DNA of 64,000 nt from positions 5,555,119 through 5,619,118 of the forward strand of contig BSYO01000030.1 in the NCBI GenBank assembly GCA_033239525.1, in the 5' to 3' direction. The stretch is from Nepenthes gracilis. Lineage: Eukaryota > Streptophyta > Magnoliopsida > Caryophyllales > Nepenthaceae. The notes below the pieces were generated by a model. It worked only from the letters and a program-made list of their open reading frames with translations, had not been told where the DNA came from and made no database searches. Below, piece by piece: positions 8,488 to 21,179 of the stretch (position 1 is the stretch's first letter; each line of letters starts with the position of its first letter). A program made the position numbers and the translations under genes.

Positions 8488-11448
8488 AGTAGCCTCTATA
8501 TTAACATCTTAGGAAGTTGTAATATGATAAGCATAAGTATCTCCATCCATGTGAGGCCAATAATATGGAAGAAATGTATCCCCATCCATTGTAAGAATTG
8601 AGCCAAGCACCATGTTCAGGCTCTGCTAAAGAATTTTTTATCGTTAGTCATCTCTTTGTGAAGGAGTGAATGAATAAACATTTGGTAAAAGCACAACTAG
8701 CGAAAGGGATGTGACGCCAGCCAGAATACTAGCTAGGTTCCCTTTCATCAATTCACCACAAGGTTAATAACATATCAATCAAGCTTTAAATCAGAGGAAG
8801 TAAAGGGGATCCACTAGCATATCCTCTTTGATATCTATATCTCTTAGTTGCAGATTCTTTGATTACATATCTGTTAGTAGTAGCAGATCTTGTTCCCACT
8901 AGAGGGTTTTCAATAGCAAATCTTCATCCTTTCTGTTGGCATTGGTTCACTTTCCACATAATCTAATGATAGTAAAATGGTCTCCTAAGTAAGCATCAAA
9001 GCTGCAGCTAAGTTTTCAACCTCAACTTACCTTTAAAGCTTCCTATGCTCTAGGCTTCGTAACATTCACTCTTCCATCTTTAACTGGTCTATTTTGTAGT
9101 CACTGGGCAGCATTTGTCTGTCCAAATTTGGGACAATAACAAGCAAACTGCCCAACTCCTCCGTATTTATAACAGCTACCGAACCTCCTTTATTGAGCTT
9201 TTTGCCTTTGACATGTAACCTAAGACTGAATCAATTTTGTCTAGAGCAACCAAACCAAAGAATAAATTTCAGTAGATATATTTACTCCTCTACTTTTGTT
9301 TGGTATCCCTGTGACTTAGAAAGGAGACTAGTGCACTTGACTACTGTAATCGATCTGATAAATCTAAGGATCCTAGCCTTTAGCTAACTGACCAACTATT
9401 GAGAATGAAATAAATAAGGGAGATTAAGTTCTTTCTCTCTTGTCTTTCAACCATTACACTTAGTTGAACCTTGCCTTTAAAAGGGAATACTGTTCAAAGT
9501 TCTTGCTGAAATAGGCATGCAACGAATTTTGGTTGACATAATCAAACTTGACATAGTGCTTCTTATGCTTTTGGTATCATTGGACTTAGCACTTCTAATT
9601 CTTCAACTTTTGTAATTTGTCTTTTCTTCCAACTTAGCTTCAGGACCTATTTCATTTTCAATTCTAGATTTTATTAGCATTGGAACCTTTAAATTTGCAT
9701 TTGTCTAGGACTAGTCAACTGAGATATATAAAGAAATTAGCCTTTGATAAGACTAGAGTCTTTGGCCGGAACAAACCACCTCAAGAGTTGAACTTGAGTA
9801 CTCTATAAGAAGCCCTTAAAAGAAGTTGATGTCAACTCAGTTAGAGATACCTTTTTGTTATGGTCACGAACGATAGGGAAGGAAATTCTAAGTTACCACG
9901 GTTTATTTATAAATGAATGAAGGCTTTGCTTGAAGTTTGTTTGTTTGAAATATAAAGGAAAGTTTTTTTTGTTTTTCATCTGCTTTTCCTTCTTCAACTT
10001 TAACTTCTTCACCCTATTTTATAAATTATCCAATTCTAAAGGTTCTTTCCTTTTTTTTTTTTTTTAACTTATTCTGATGCACTTTTGCCTAACTTTTAAT
10101 TCTTCAATGCCTAATTTTGAGATTTATGATTTGTCACTTTCTTCCTTGAACTAGTTTGAACATTGCTTTATGAAAGAACATTATGCTTGAGAGATTGAAC
10201 CAGGTTGGGAAACCACTTTCTCACCTTTGAAAAAACAATATTAAAATTAGCTGCTTGACTTTTCAAATCACGTGTTACTAAGCATATGAAAATAAAACAT
10301 GTTCACTCAATAAAACTAAGGGAAATAAGTTAAAGTAAGGTAATTTTGTTTTTAATTCTATTAATTATCCTCTAAGTAGGAATTCTTCTTCTCTCAAGAG
10401 TTCTTATTCTAGTTACCTCATTAAAATTATAAGTTCTAAAACCTTCTCTTAACCATTTATTTACTATCCCACGTAATCCTCACATTATTTTAAGATGCAA
10501 TTGCATTTTAATAGATTTTTAGACAATTTTGAGCTAAGCACCTTGAGTGGGGAACGATGTTTTTAATGATTACTTAGTTCAATTAGTTACTTTCTTTTGT
10601 ATCCTTCTTAGGCAGTTGCCCTCATAATCGAATTTATTTTCATCCTTGAAATTAGGCTCTAACTCAGAACCGTAATTCTTCACTTGAAGACCATAAGGCA
10701 CGGGAGAAGAATACAATTCCTCTATATTGTAATTGTTTATAATGTCACAGCCCTTGAAAGGCATTAAAATTGGATTAAAATATATTTTACTCATAATCAT
10801 GGATTAAGTTGGTAGATAGTTTATGCTTATCCAATGCTTTCTTGACAATACGTTCTTCTATTTATTTCTTTTTGAGTCACGTACCCATTAGTAGGCAATG
10901 ACTCCACTCTTAGCCAGCGAGTCTTTATCATAATATTCTCAGGAAAGATATCCATTAGTATAAGAATGAAATGACAAAATAAAATTTATAATCTTTTGTT
11001 GACTACGACAAGAAAGCCTTATAGAGCCTGCATCATCCTCTGCTCATAAGCTTTCTTGGTCGCTATACCTAGGAGTGAAGTTACAGGAGAGCGACTGTTG
11101 ATCAGGCTGCTTTCTGACCTACAGTTGTGCTTTCCTAATACAAAGCTATAATATAGATAAGAAGAAAAGAGAAATTAGTTCCCTAAGAATGTATTCCAAT
11201 TGATTGTTTGAAGAGGAGCTCATTTCCATGCACAATAGTTGATCTTGAACCAATGACAAGTGATAGAAGATTGTTAATTGAAGTCTGGAGCGTTTAGGGG
11301 AACAAGGAAAGGCCCTATGAGTATAGGGTTTAGGTTAGAGTTTTGAGATGAAGATAAGGCTTAGCTTTGAAGGGATACATGGAAGAATGAGAATCTATAA
11401 GAGATAGGAGGATGAAATTGCTAGAATTTGATGATGCATGTGGAAGTT
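8488..11448. other. unresolved 3 kb region
   Basis: Apart from the minus-strand gag knuckle described separately, I could not assign this stretch. Open frames are short: a 73-codon minus-strand frame at 10579-10800 and a 64-codon plus-strand frame at 9193-9387, neither with a known motif. A T run lies near 10051-10066. It is probably old transposon sequence decayed past recognition. Confidence 0.45.
8980..9400 (-). pseudogene. gypsy gag C-terminal scar with degenerate zinc knuckle
   Basis: On the minus strand bases 9174-9133 translate as CYKYGGVGQFACYC followed by PKFGQ. This keeps the 14-residue length and two of the four metal ligands of a C-x2-C-x4-H-x4-C knuckle; the second Cys has become Tyr and the His has become Gln. 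Downstream residues on the same strand resemble the linker between gag and protease in plant gypsy polyproteins. Upstream a stretch with SLLSKSQGYQTKVEE resembles the region before the knuckle. No protease or RT could be traced to the left on the minus strand. The identification rests mainly on the knuckle spacing. Confidence 0.4.
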
Positions 11449-12450
11449 TGTTGATGATAAGAAGATGCTTTGTTTGATAGTTTGGATAAGTTCCTAATGA
11501 TCAAATTGTTTGCATCAGGAACTTAATTGATATATGATGATTCTCCTACAATGTTGAGAACAGATAATAGTGCACAAACAAAAACATAGTAGTAGAGAAT
11601 TATAGAGGTAACACACCATGTAAATAATCAGCTCAATGGACTGTTTGTGTTTTATTAAGTTAGAAGGTTTGATTACAATGAAGAGGATTAACTACCATAG
11701 TAATTACCAAGTAACTATAACCATTGGATAACTTACTAGGTAAATTATTCCTAGTCTTATATAGAAAACACAATTGTATATCAAAACTAAATTCTCATTT
11801 GTATGGAAATTTGAGACAAGAAGCATAAGTTGTGCTTCTTCTAAGACCTAATCCATAGCATAACACATTCAACCAATCAAAGGTTAATGTCCATTTCAGT
11901 GGGATTGCGTAAGTGAATCAACTGGGGTTGTCAACTTGGGGTGGATTTGCTGTATACTTGTTTGTTATGCAATACATTCATGAGTAGAATATTGTGTTGA
12001 TGTTGTAGAGAACCAAGGCATTATGACAACAGCTAGTTTTATCAATGCTGTGAAGTTAGTTGAATCAGTACTGTGGTAATATTTCCTCGACAATAACCTG
12101 TTGCTATGGTATAGTACCATAACAGTTGCTTGACATTGGTGGTCGTAGACTTGGTGCACAGCTGATGAACTTGCTTTGATAGTTCATTAATGAAAGAGGA
12201 AACTGATCGTGCACTTGAGACACTGCATTGATCTAGAATAACAGATTCTCAGAGAATCTGATCTGGAGATAAAGGATGCTGAAGTAGTCTTTGCATCAAC
12301 TGATATATCGATTAGAAGGCGGAGAAATTTTGAGCGTTGCTGCATCAGCAACATTAGAAACAGTAGGCAATAGTGTTGTGAACATTTGATTTGCAATATA
12401 TGGCTTGCAAATATAGTAACGAAGTTAGTGCGAGTGTTGCTACATCAGCA
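11449..12450. repeat. left LTR-like repeat of J
   Basis: About 1002 bp, starting TGTTGATGATAAGAAGATGC and ending CTACATCAGCA. It aligns along its whole length with 13495-14478; landmarks shared with the right copy include CAATGTTGAGAA, ATAACCATTGGATAA, and AGAGAATCTGA. The copies differ by many substitutions and small gaps. Confidence 0.65.
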
Positions 12451-13494
12451 TTATATATATATATGTCGCTGAAAAATTATAAACAAGAAGCACAAAATGA
12501 AATTGTATTGAATTGGAATAGACACTGTATTGAAGAAATCTAGTTGGAAAACTAAAATAATATAGGAAAAAACTAGAACTGAATATCATAAAAATTATAT
12601 GATTGCTTTGTTTTATATGGGAGATTGTGTTTGAAGATATGAAAAGAAATCACTATTGATTGCACTGAATAAGATTGAGTTCGTTTCAACATATGAAAAA
12701 CAATCACCAAGAATTGCTGGTTATCAAATTGAAGTACAATGGCTTCAAAAATGTGGACGATGAAAACGACCTTTAACGATCAAGTGACATTCATGAAATG
12801 AATGCGGGATCAATTTAGATTTGACTAAAACAATTGTGAGATACAAAGATTTCTTATATATGAAGCATGAATCCAAACACTTCATTGATAAAAGAAAAAA
12901 ATTTAATTGCAAATTTGAAATTTAGTTCATCATGTCAAATTCTGTTCAACATTGAAAATGGATCTTTATGATCAAGCCTATGCAAGCGCCTACGGAGAAT
13001 CCGATTAAAAATTGTGGCATTTCATCTCTTTGAAGTTCCACTTGGAACAATGATTTAAACTTAGATCCAATGGAAATCAGTGCTCATAAGGTCTCCAGTT
13101 TGTTTTGAATCAAATCAACACTCTTTGGTTGCCAATTAATGAAGCATAATGTCTTATTTCAAATCACTAAGAATATTGCTTGGTATTAAGTGGAAGTACA
13201 GTGACTTCTTAAAATATCAAATGAAGCATATTTCAGCTTCTTTGATTAATGAAATGAAACGTTTCATCTCTTGAAAAGTTCCATTCTAAAACATGTTGGA
13301 AAGTAGATCCTATGGCTTGATAGCTTATTAGGTATTCGGTTTGTTCTTTTTGGTTAAATTCCATGATTGAAAGAAAGAAAAACTAAAAATAGAGTCACCT
13401 CTCTTTGAATTGGAAATCCAAAATCAAGATCTTGAAATTTTCAAGCCTAAATTTTCTGATACTTTGTCAAAATTTGAAGATTTGTGCAAAAGAT
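12451..13494. other. non-coding core of J with diverged internal repeats
   Basis: No open frame of note. Parts of the core repeat each other imperfectly. The stretch near 13015 (TTTCATCTCTTTGAAGTTCCA) returns near 13260 (TTTCATCTCTTGAAAAGTTCCA), and GAAGTACAATGGCTTC near 12745 returns as GAAGTACAGTGACTTC near 13195. The spacing is not constant, so this is scrambled duplication rather than a clean array. Confidence 0.45.
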
Positions 13495-14478
13495 TGTTGA
13501 TGATGAGAAGATGCTCCGTTTGATTGTTTGGAAGAGCTCCTGATGATTGAATTGCTTGTATCAAGAATTAAATTAATATATGATAAAACTCCTGCAATGT
13601 TGAGAATATATTATGGTTCACAAACAGAAATAGAGCAGTTGAGAATCATAGAAATAATGCATCATATAAATAGTTAGCTTAATGAGCTATTTGTATTTTA
13701 TTAATTCTGAAAGCCTGATTATAATGAAGACGATCAACTACATATGTAGTTTTGCCATGTAATTATAACCATTGGATAAATTGCTAAGTAAACTAATCTA
13801 AGAAAAATATGTATCAAAACTTAATTTTCATTTGTATAACAACCTGAGACATAAAAAGCACAAATTGTGCTTTTTCTAATATCTGATTTGTGACATAACA
13901 TATTCATCAAAGGCTGATGTCCATTTCACTTGGATTGCATAGGTGAATAAGCTGAGTTTTTTAACTTGAGAGGTGAATTTGTTGTATGCTTGTTGTTATG
14001 CTACTAGTTTATTAGTAGGAATGCCGTGCTGCTGTTGTAATGACCCAAGGCATTTTGACATCAGTAAGTTCAATCAATGCTGTAAAGTCAATTGAATTAA
14101 TGCTGTGATAATATTTCCTTGACAGTAAACATGTTGATGTAATATAGTATTCATAACAGCAGTTTGACATTGGTAACCGCAGACTTGTTGGGTAGCTGAT
14201 GCACCTGTTTTGATGGTTCGTTCATGAAAGAGGAAATTGATCGTGCACATTGCACTGATCTGGAATAACAAATCCTCAGAGAATCTGACATGTAGATGAA
14301 AGGATGCTATTTTAGCTTTTACATCAATTCATATATCAGTTGAAAGCATAGTCATCTTGAGTGTTGCCACATTAAGAACATTAGAAATAGTAGGCAATAG
14401 TGGTGTGAAAATTTGATTTGCATTCTGTGGCTCACAAATTTTCTAATGAAATTAGTGCGTGTTGCTACGTCACCAACA
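13495..14478. repeat. right LTR-like repeat of J
   Basis: About 984 bp, starting TGTTGATGATGAGAAGATGC and ending GTCACCAACA. It is the partner of 11449-12450. A TGTGTGTGTTGTG stretch follows just outside at about 14498. Confidence 0.65.
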
Positions 14479-15274
14479 TTAAAAACTAACATGATATGTG
14501 TGTGTGTTGTGTCTGGTCTAAAATAATATTGACCTATCCCAATGAAATACGAGGCCTAAGGATTGCAAGCTCGTAGAGAAATATAAAACAATCGAGTTGT
14601 TAGGCCTAGAATGAAAAAGAAGTCAGAATCTATTCGGATTTTCAGCTTGTTGAATATCTAAATGACTGGATTATTGGAAATACAAAAAATTGAAGCACTT
14701 AATGGCCTAAAAGAAAATTAAACCAGGTATTAAATCTTAATGAAAAGTTATATAAATTAAGAGATAAACTGTCATATTAAATAAGTAGTTACAGCAATTA
14801 AAGGATAAGCATTACGTTTTCGATGAATATAAGCTTGTAAAACAGTTGAATCATTTAATTTTTAATCAGTGTAACACCTCAATCAATGGATAATCATGTC
14901 AATTCTAGAAAAACATGCTAATTGGCAATAACGACATAAATATGATAATTTTCCTTTGTCAAGGGGATCTGAATCGAGAAGAGAAAAAAGCAAATATAGA
15001 GCTCTAAATCTTGCGATACTTGTGTCTTCCAATATCACGTAACCAAGCCCTCCAATCTTGGAACTTTTTAACACTTTCTCATCTCTAGTTCCTAATCATG
15101 TTTCATTTTTATAGAAAGATTTCTAATTTAAACATTATAAAATATTTCAGAGAACAAATACCATATCCTTTAATCTATTGTTAACTATTATAGTATGTAG
15201 GATCTTAATTAATAGGTTTAAACATCCAGCCCAACTATATTTAAACAAATATCCAAATCCTAGATACATATTAT
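14479..15274. other. unresolved; may hold the 5' LTR of fragment A
   Basis: No coding motif. If the primer site at 15275 is real, the bases before it should be the end of the 5' LTR of Tat-like fragment A. I could not find the other LTR for comparison, and the left boundary is not visible. Confidence 0.3.
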
Positions 15275-15290
15275 TGGTGCTATCTGTGGA
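15275..15290 (+). other. primer binding site of Tat-like fragment A
   Basis: TGGTGCTATCTGTGGA resembles the sequence TGGCGCCGTCTGTGGGA found next to the 5' LTR in plant Tat-type gypsy elements, with changes at four positions and one base missing. It lies about 670 bp before the Tat-like gag, at the expected place. Confidence 0.5.
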
Positions 15291-15779
15291 ATTCATGGTT
15301 AAGCCATTTGTTCATACTTGATTGAGATTCCACCCACTTGAAAGTGATTCACTATTTTGACAAAGCCAAATGATGAATACTTAGGCGCAAGGTCAAATAA
15401 GCCAGCCATCGGTTACTTGCCTACAAACAAATCCCGACATTGAAGCCTTGGTAACTTAGATCAATGACATGTCAAAAATGTTAAAGTTCCTGTAGGATGA
15501 AGTTGAGGTTCAAACCCACAAAGCATCAGTCCTCAACTCATAGGTATTGACCTCAAGGAAAAGGATGAGGGGAAATAAGATTGTCTTGAAGGGAGGTTAT
15601 CCATAGCCAAAAGTTCGAGAGACTTCTAAGGCACCCCTTTGCATTAATCCCTTTTGGCTCGAAAGATGTTTGAACTCTGAAGTTAGGAAAGAAAATATTG
15701 AGCGATTAAATTTACAGTATACTCGGGATTTCAGACACCTATCCATATGAGAGGAAGAGTTGTGCAGCAGTATGCCTAA

Positions 15780-16915
15780 AGCCCTTTGGGCCAAGTGGAT
15801 ACCACATATATCTGTTAATTATTCAGAGTTAAGGACATTATTTAATGTTAAAAGAATTGCCTCCACACTTGAAGTGGAGGAGAGGATAAAGCGGATCAAA
15901 TAATAAGTTTTTTAGGAAAATATTACTTGGTAGGCGATCGAATTGAGTAGTACACTTTTCACCTCGAATATCAAGAGGTATCAGCTCCCTCATAAATTTA
16001 AAATGCTAATAATTGAGCCCTATGATGGAAACACTGATTCAACTGATCATTTTGATCACTTTCGAACGTTACTCGACTTCCAAAACCTAGAGGATGCCAT
16101 TCTATGCTTTTGTTTCCCTTTAGCTTTTAAGGGAGACGTGAGAATTTCGTTTTACAAGCTAAGACCAAATTTCATTCGATCCTGTCATGAAATGATAGAC
16201 TAGTTCTTATCATAATTCGCTTCCAATTAGAGGGAAAAAAAGCTATCCTAATGCCCTGTTAGGATTCGACAAACTCCAAGCGAAAGCTTGAAACATTTTC
16301 AGGCCAGATTTGATATCAAGGCTAGGGGCATCATGAAGAAAACTGAAGAGGTGAAACTAAATGCCTTTATGGAGACAATTCAATCGGGTGACTTTTTTAA
16401 ATATTTAGTCCAACAAGAATCCAAAACTTTCTTGGAGGTGAAAACTATCACCTGTGTGTACACCATGGTAGATGAGGTCAAGAAAAACAGTTAGAGTACT
16501 TAAAACATAGGCACTAATTGGTTTTAAATGGTGGAAGGAAGAAAAACAATGACAATTTTTTCACTCGGGATCATAGAAAGAACAGAGATCTAAGTCAGTC
16601 ATTCACAAGGAGTACAAGCCATCGAACCTCATATTACTAAATGACACCCATATAGATATGGAATGAGAGATTCCTAAGGTGGCCCAAACCAGTCAGGAGC
16701 CTAAAAGGAGTTGATCAATTTAAGTACTATTTGTACTATCGATCTCTAGGGCACAATAATAAAGACGATCGAATGCTACATAAAGAGATTAAGGCTTTTA
16801 TACAAAAATAGTGCTTCAATAAGTATTTGCAAAACTATAGGTCAGCCCCAAGTAATAATGAAGATAATGATGAGCAATTAGAGCAACCATGAAATCGAGT
16901 GGCCGCAATAATCAT
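15780..16915 (+). pseudogene. Tat-like gypsy gag, fragment A
   Basis: The block from 15943 reads LPHKFKMLIIEPYDGNTD, then DHFDHFRTLLDFQNLEDA, then FPLAFKGDVRISFYKL, the retrotransposon gag domain as found in Tat elements. A stop at 16201-16203 is followed in the same frame by LKHFQARFDI and NAFMETIQSGDFFKYL. Around 16715-16850 YYRSLGHNNKDDRMLHKEIK matches the Cys-poor C-terminal part of Tat gag, without a proper knuckle. Just upstream, ELRTLFNVKRIAS at about 15820-15860 is shared with 33280-33320 in element B. Several stops and frameshifts occur. Homology ends near 16915, where reversed fragment C begins. Gag would form the particle shell. Confidence 0.75.
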
Positions 16916-16919
16916 AATG

Positions 16920-18117
16920 GGTTTGGAGTGGATTTTTGGTGGGGAGGGCGAGTCTAGGATTGACCTCCGGCGTTTTTGCTTCTGGATGGGCCTTTATGAG
17001 GTGGTGGTAACTTTGAATTATCATGGAGGACCCATGGCTTGGCGAGAGAGGACTTGGGGTGGGAGAGTTTGGGTGTGATCAATACTCTGAATAGGCTTGT
17101 AAGAAGCCGAGAGTGGTCTTGATGATGATAGTTTGACGGATTGGGATAGCTGGTTTGGTGCAGGAGCTGTAGCTGTTTGGGGAACCTATAAAGAATGTTC
17201 ATGACTCGATTGAGTCGTTTTCCACCCTGTAGATGGTTTGTACTCTTCCTGGGTTTCTCCCTCTAGACTTTCTTTATTAGGGCAAGCAAGAGCATTGAAT
17301 CAAGACCCTTGAATGTGTGTCTCGTTGCCAACGCCCTTCGTCTCCTTCCCTCTTGCCTCCATGCCTCTATTTTGCCTCCTTTGTTAGCTGGGTGCAAGAA
17401 GCCAAGGACCAAAGGAATCACTAAGTTTTGGTAACGTCGCCAATGGTGTCATCTGTCGTGCTCCTTCCTCCCGCGGGTGTTTCCTTCTCAGTCGTGGTTG
17501 TTCAAGATGAACTAGCATAATTGCGGTCTCTCAGCACATGCCCTTCGACGACACTCGAAACAGATTTCAGTCAATCCTTCATACTCAACCCTATCCATCC
17601 AATATAAATTTGGCTAGCAGAGGCTTATCTAGGTTAATTTTGACCACAATCATGGCAAAACACCCCCTGTCAGCTCTGGAGGTGTTGGCATCAATGCGAA
17701 CCGGTTCACCAAGCAACTCACCAAGTGGGTGCCCCTCTAGTCTTTCCCTCCGGCCAAGCTACAATATCAACCTAAGCCGCCAAAGACTCTACATTTATGT
17801 TCGTCGGTTGATGAACATCCTCTTGACTACTCCCTGCCGGGTCATTGTCACGAGAAGTAATTTCCTTGGATGGAAGGCCTATTTGAGCCTTGTTATTTAC
17901 CATAATTACTTTTTTTTGTTGGACAAGTAAGGCTCTTCTTTCTTGGGATAGATTGGTGATGAGAATAGGTGGCTTGACCACGTTTCTACGGTCATTGTCA
18001 ATAATGTATTCATCAAATTATCACATAAATTAGAAAATCAGGTGAATTTTTTTGCTAATCCGAGAGGTAGCAGATCTGGTCTTCGTGGTTGAAAATGTTG
18101 ATCATGTGCACCACAAC
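16920..18117 (-). pseudogene. Tat-like gypsy 5' region and gag start, fragment C (reversed)
   Basis: On the minus strand a frame with a Met codon at 17903-17901 reads MVNNKAQIGLPSKEITS and, a little later, TNINVESLAA. Element B has a similar start at 21994: MANIRTQISKPPNEVIS and TNINMKTLVA. The shared leader before the Met makes this the gag start of a Tat-like element. Further down the strand (17202-16954) is a Ser/Pro-rich open stretch of 82 codons, as expected in the variable part of this gag. A weak primer-site candidate (GTTGTGGTGCACATGATC on the minus strand) is at 18117-18100. The gag is broken by several stops. The fragment meets fragment A tail to tail near 16917. Confidence 0.55.
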
Positions 18118-20566
18118 AAACTCAACAAAATATTAGAAATATATGAAAAGTCGTTTTTCGATTTATTTTTCGATACTTAAATCAGTTATATTTTTTAAAA
18201 TAATTAAAAGATACAAAAAAAGAGTAATTTTAAATTAAAGGAGTACGAAGACGAATGTAAATCAGAAAGACTTGGCTCCACTTTTTTAGCGTACTCTTTG
18301 TTAGAATATCTTTGAGTGTTTTGATCGAACCCTCTTTTTTATTGGTGAATATTTGTATTTATAGTCAAAATTTCAACCGATTGGTTAGCCTAGATCTATT
18401 ATCTATACTGGAAATTGTTTTATGATATTGAATGGAAGGCTTTTGGGGTGTAATTACCCTTTGAATCATTTGGAAACCATTCAAATGTTAATAGGTATAC
18501 CGTTTTGGCCGTTTTTAATCGAGTCATTTATAAGTATATTATTATCGCTCGGTTGACCATAAATATTCATTAGAATTAAATGCCCGTTTAATACCCTACT
18601 AACTCATTCATCAAAAGGTCTAATCGGTCTTGTATGCCCAGCATCTAGACTATTGGAACTTGGGCCTTACTTCAACTTTCGATCGGGTCAGTCAATTTTG
18701 GGCCATACCTAATAGATGTCTTTTCCAGCATTTAGTGCATAACCAACATTTTGTCATTTTTAAGATTTCTCTTTTTTTCCCCCTTTTCCTTATGCTTTTG
18801 GGTCAGTAAGGCTGAATTAATATTGTTTCTCGGGATAAGTCTTCAAGCGATTGTATATGACTATTCTAATATGAGTTATATGTTACAAATTTAAATCATG
18901 AAATGACAGTTTTTAAGGTTTTCTTATACTTGACCCCACAATGAAAAGCCCTTTTTTTCTTCACGTCCAGTATAACTCTTGAAGCATGTTGATATTTCCT
19001 TGAACTTTCTGTTCTCTGAGCCATGTCTGGTATGGTTGATTGAGTTTGTGTTTATGTAGCTCGTAGACTAGCTAGCTGCTAAAATCCTTGTTTAAAAACC
19101 TTGAAATTGATCTTCTATATTGATTTTTTTTTATATAAATTAAAAATTTATTGACATCACACGTATATTAACATGTTATTTTAAATACCGTTGAATTGAC
19201 TTTTTTTTTCTTTCACAGAGAATAAAATTGGCGCTAAATATATAAAAATAATAATAAGAAAAATTGTGAAAAATTAAAAGTGGTAAACAGGATTAGAAAA
19301 ATAAAAAAATGGAAAAATTGAGAATAATATTGATATTTTACTCGTTATTGATGCCACATATTGGGCAGAGAACAACACACTTGTTGCAGGTCCCTGCTGT
19401 TGCTGTGCGAGTAGGCGTGCTTGTCTGGGCAAAGAAAGATCGGCTTCTTTGCTCTAGAAATGGAGTTGTCCTATATCATCATTCTACGTGGCCACATTTG
19501 AATCATTTTACAGGTTTTAATGAAGTCAGGCAGTTAATTTTTTCATAAAGAACATAATGTCATTTTCTTGAACTGGTTTTAACTTATTTGATTCTTCTTA
19601 TTATAGATTATGTTATCAAGAATAGCAGACTTGTTGATGTAGTTCTAATTCGGATTCGTGGCTCTCTCATGCCCCCTCATTTGAGTTCCACCCTTAGCCC
19701 TTTCTACGTGCTTGTTAGGAGTGCTAGATACAATAGAAAATACATATGAGAAAAAGTTAGCTGCATGGTCTTCTCATCATGCCCTGGGTTGTGGAAAGGG
19801 CCCTGCGCTTGGCTCGTCCGTGTCCATCGTTGTATGGAGAAATTAATCATAGAAAAAATATAGAACATGGTAAGCTTGAAATTGCGATAAAATAACACGG
19901 ACTAGTGAACGTAACGAAAATTTTTTATGATCGTGGCTGACTGAATTATCAGCTTCCTTCTTTAAAAAATGATCTCTAAATTCAAAAATTACTATGTTAT
20001 CACCTTTTCATAATCTTAGGTGACAAGATATGAAGAATGTGTATTGCTTAAAATTGCTAATCACCATAAAAATAGCAACCAATGCGTATTTATAGATTGT
20101 GAAACCGTACCCATAATGGTGGTTGTTATGATAGTCGCTCATATCATGTATAGTATAGATAACCAAACGAGTCTTCAATTATATATTATGATAAATTCTC
20201 TAAGTTCATCTCTATGGTTGCATAATTATCTATTAAATATAACATAATAGATGGTAATTATACTAGATTTATGATCATCTGATCATGTTATATATGCCAC
20301 CAAAGTAAAGAAAGGAGATGGCTAATCCAATAATGTAGAATATAAGTTATGACTTTAATTTTTTTTTTAATTGTGAATATACTTTGCCTACAAACAAGAA
20401 AAATTTGTTCCTTAGTTCAATTATATATATATAATTATAGTATATACTGAGCTAATTTTGACTATATTTGGTTAGGTTTTTAAAAATTTGTTGCTAGTGT
20501 TAGCTGTTTGTTGTTGTTGTTTGATATTATTTTTAATACAAAATGCACAATTACTAGCTGCCTCAA

Positions 20567-20597
<31 letters not shown>

Positions 20598-21179
20598 TGA
20601 TTTTCTGGTGGTGCTTTTGATTCTTTTTAGTTTTTTTTGGGTAAAATTTTAGGTTGAATTATTTTTTGATATTTAAAAAATGTTTTTTATACCATATTTT
20701 GGGGAAAAGATAAAAAATAATTAATTAATTAATTAATTAAATTAAATTAAAAAATATTCTTATTGATATTTTAACATTCATCAACAATATATAATAACAC
20801 TCTCATTAAATAATATTTTTATATAAAAACAATAATTTTATTAAAACAAGTATAACTATATATTTTATTTAATGTGTGTTGGAACGCGAGTCGACATTGA
20901 AAGCAGCCTTGTCTATTGGGGAAAGCGGCGTAACATTTCTCTTGGCTTATAATTTAAGGGATGATATTTTATAATATAAATATTTTTGTGATTCTTATTT
21001 TTTAAATTTTATTTAATTATTAATATTTTTAAATATAAAAAATTATTTAAAAAATTATTTTATCATTTAAATATTAGTCTATAGGTTTTTCAAGCATTAG
21101 AGACACTTTGACGCCCAACACATTAAAGCGCCCTTGATCGAGGAGGGAGATTTGAGGGTATTTATTTTTTCAAAAGGAT
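18118..21179. other. AT-rich, no recognised gene (3 kb)
   Basis: The part next to 18118 may be the LTR of fragment C, but no partner was found. A 79-codon plus-strand frame at 19309-19548 has no recognisable motif. Simple sequence includes a run of 25 T at 20571-20595 and an AATT repeat near 20719-20740. Nothing else stands out. Confidence 0.5.
20571..20595. repeat. poly-T run of 25
   Basis: A clean run of 25 T. On the minus strand this would be a poly-A tail. I see no retroposed gene or SINE next to it on that strand, so it is listed only as simple sequence. Confidence 0.8.

Larger units (their letters stand above)
11449..14478. mobile_element. element J: LTR-like pair around a non-coding core
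   Basis: Two direct repeats of about 1 kb (11449-12450 and 13495-14478) flank a core of about 1.04 kb with no coding potential. Both repeats start TGTTGATGAT and end near CATCAGCA or CACCAACA, so they look like LTRs with TG and CA ends. The total of about 3 kb and absence of gag or pol motifs fits a non-autonomous LTR element (TRIM or small LARD type). I could not find a convincing primer site, polypurine tract or matching target duplication (flanks AAGTT and TTAAA), so orientation is open and a plain segmental duplication is possible. Confidence 0.55.

Noticed and set aside
17538..17930. 130-codon plus-strand frame, a possible host gene exon.
   Set aside because: It lies opposite to the gag start of fragment C, has no known motif, and the minus strand explains the sequence.
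20571..20595. Poly-T run as the tail of a reversed retroposon or SINE.
   Set aside because: No A/B-box-like promoter, gene homology or target duplication was seen beside it.
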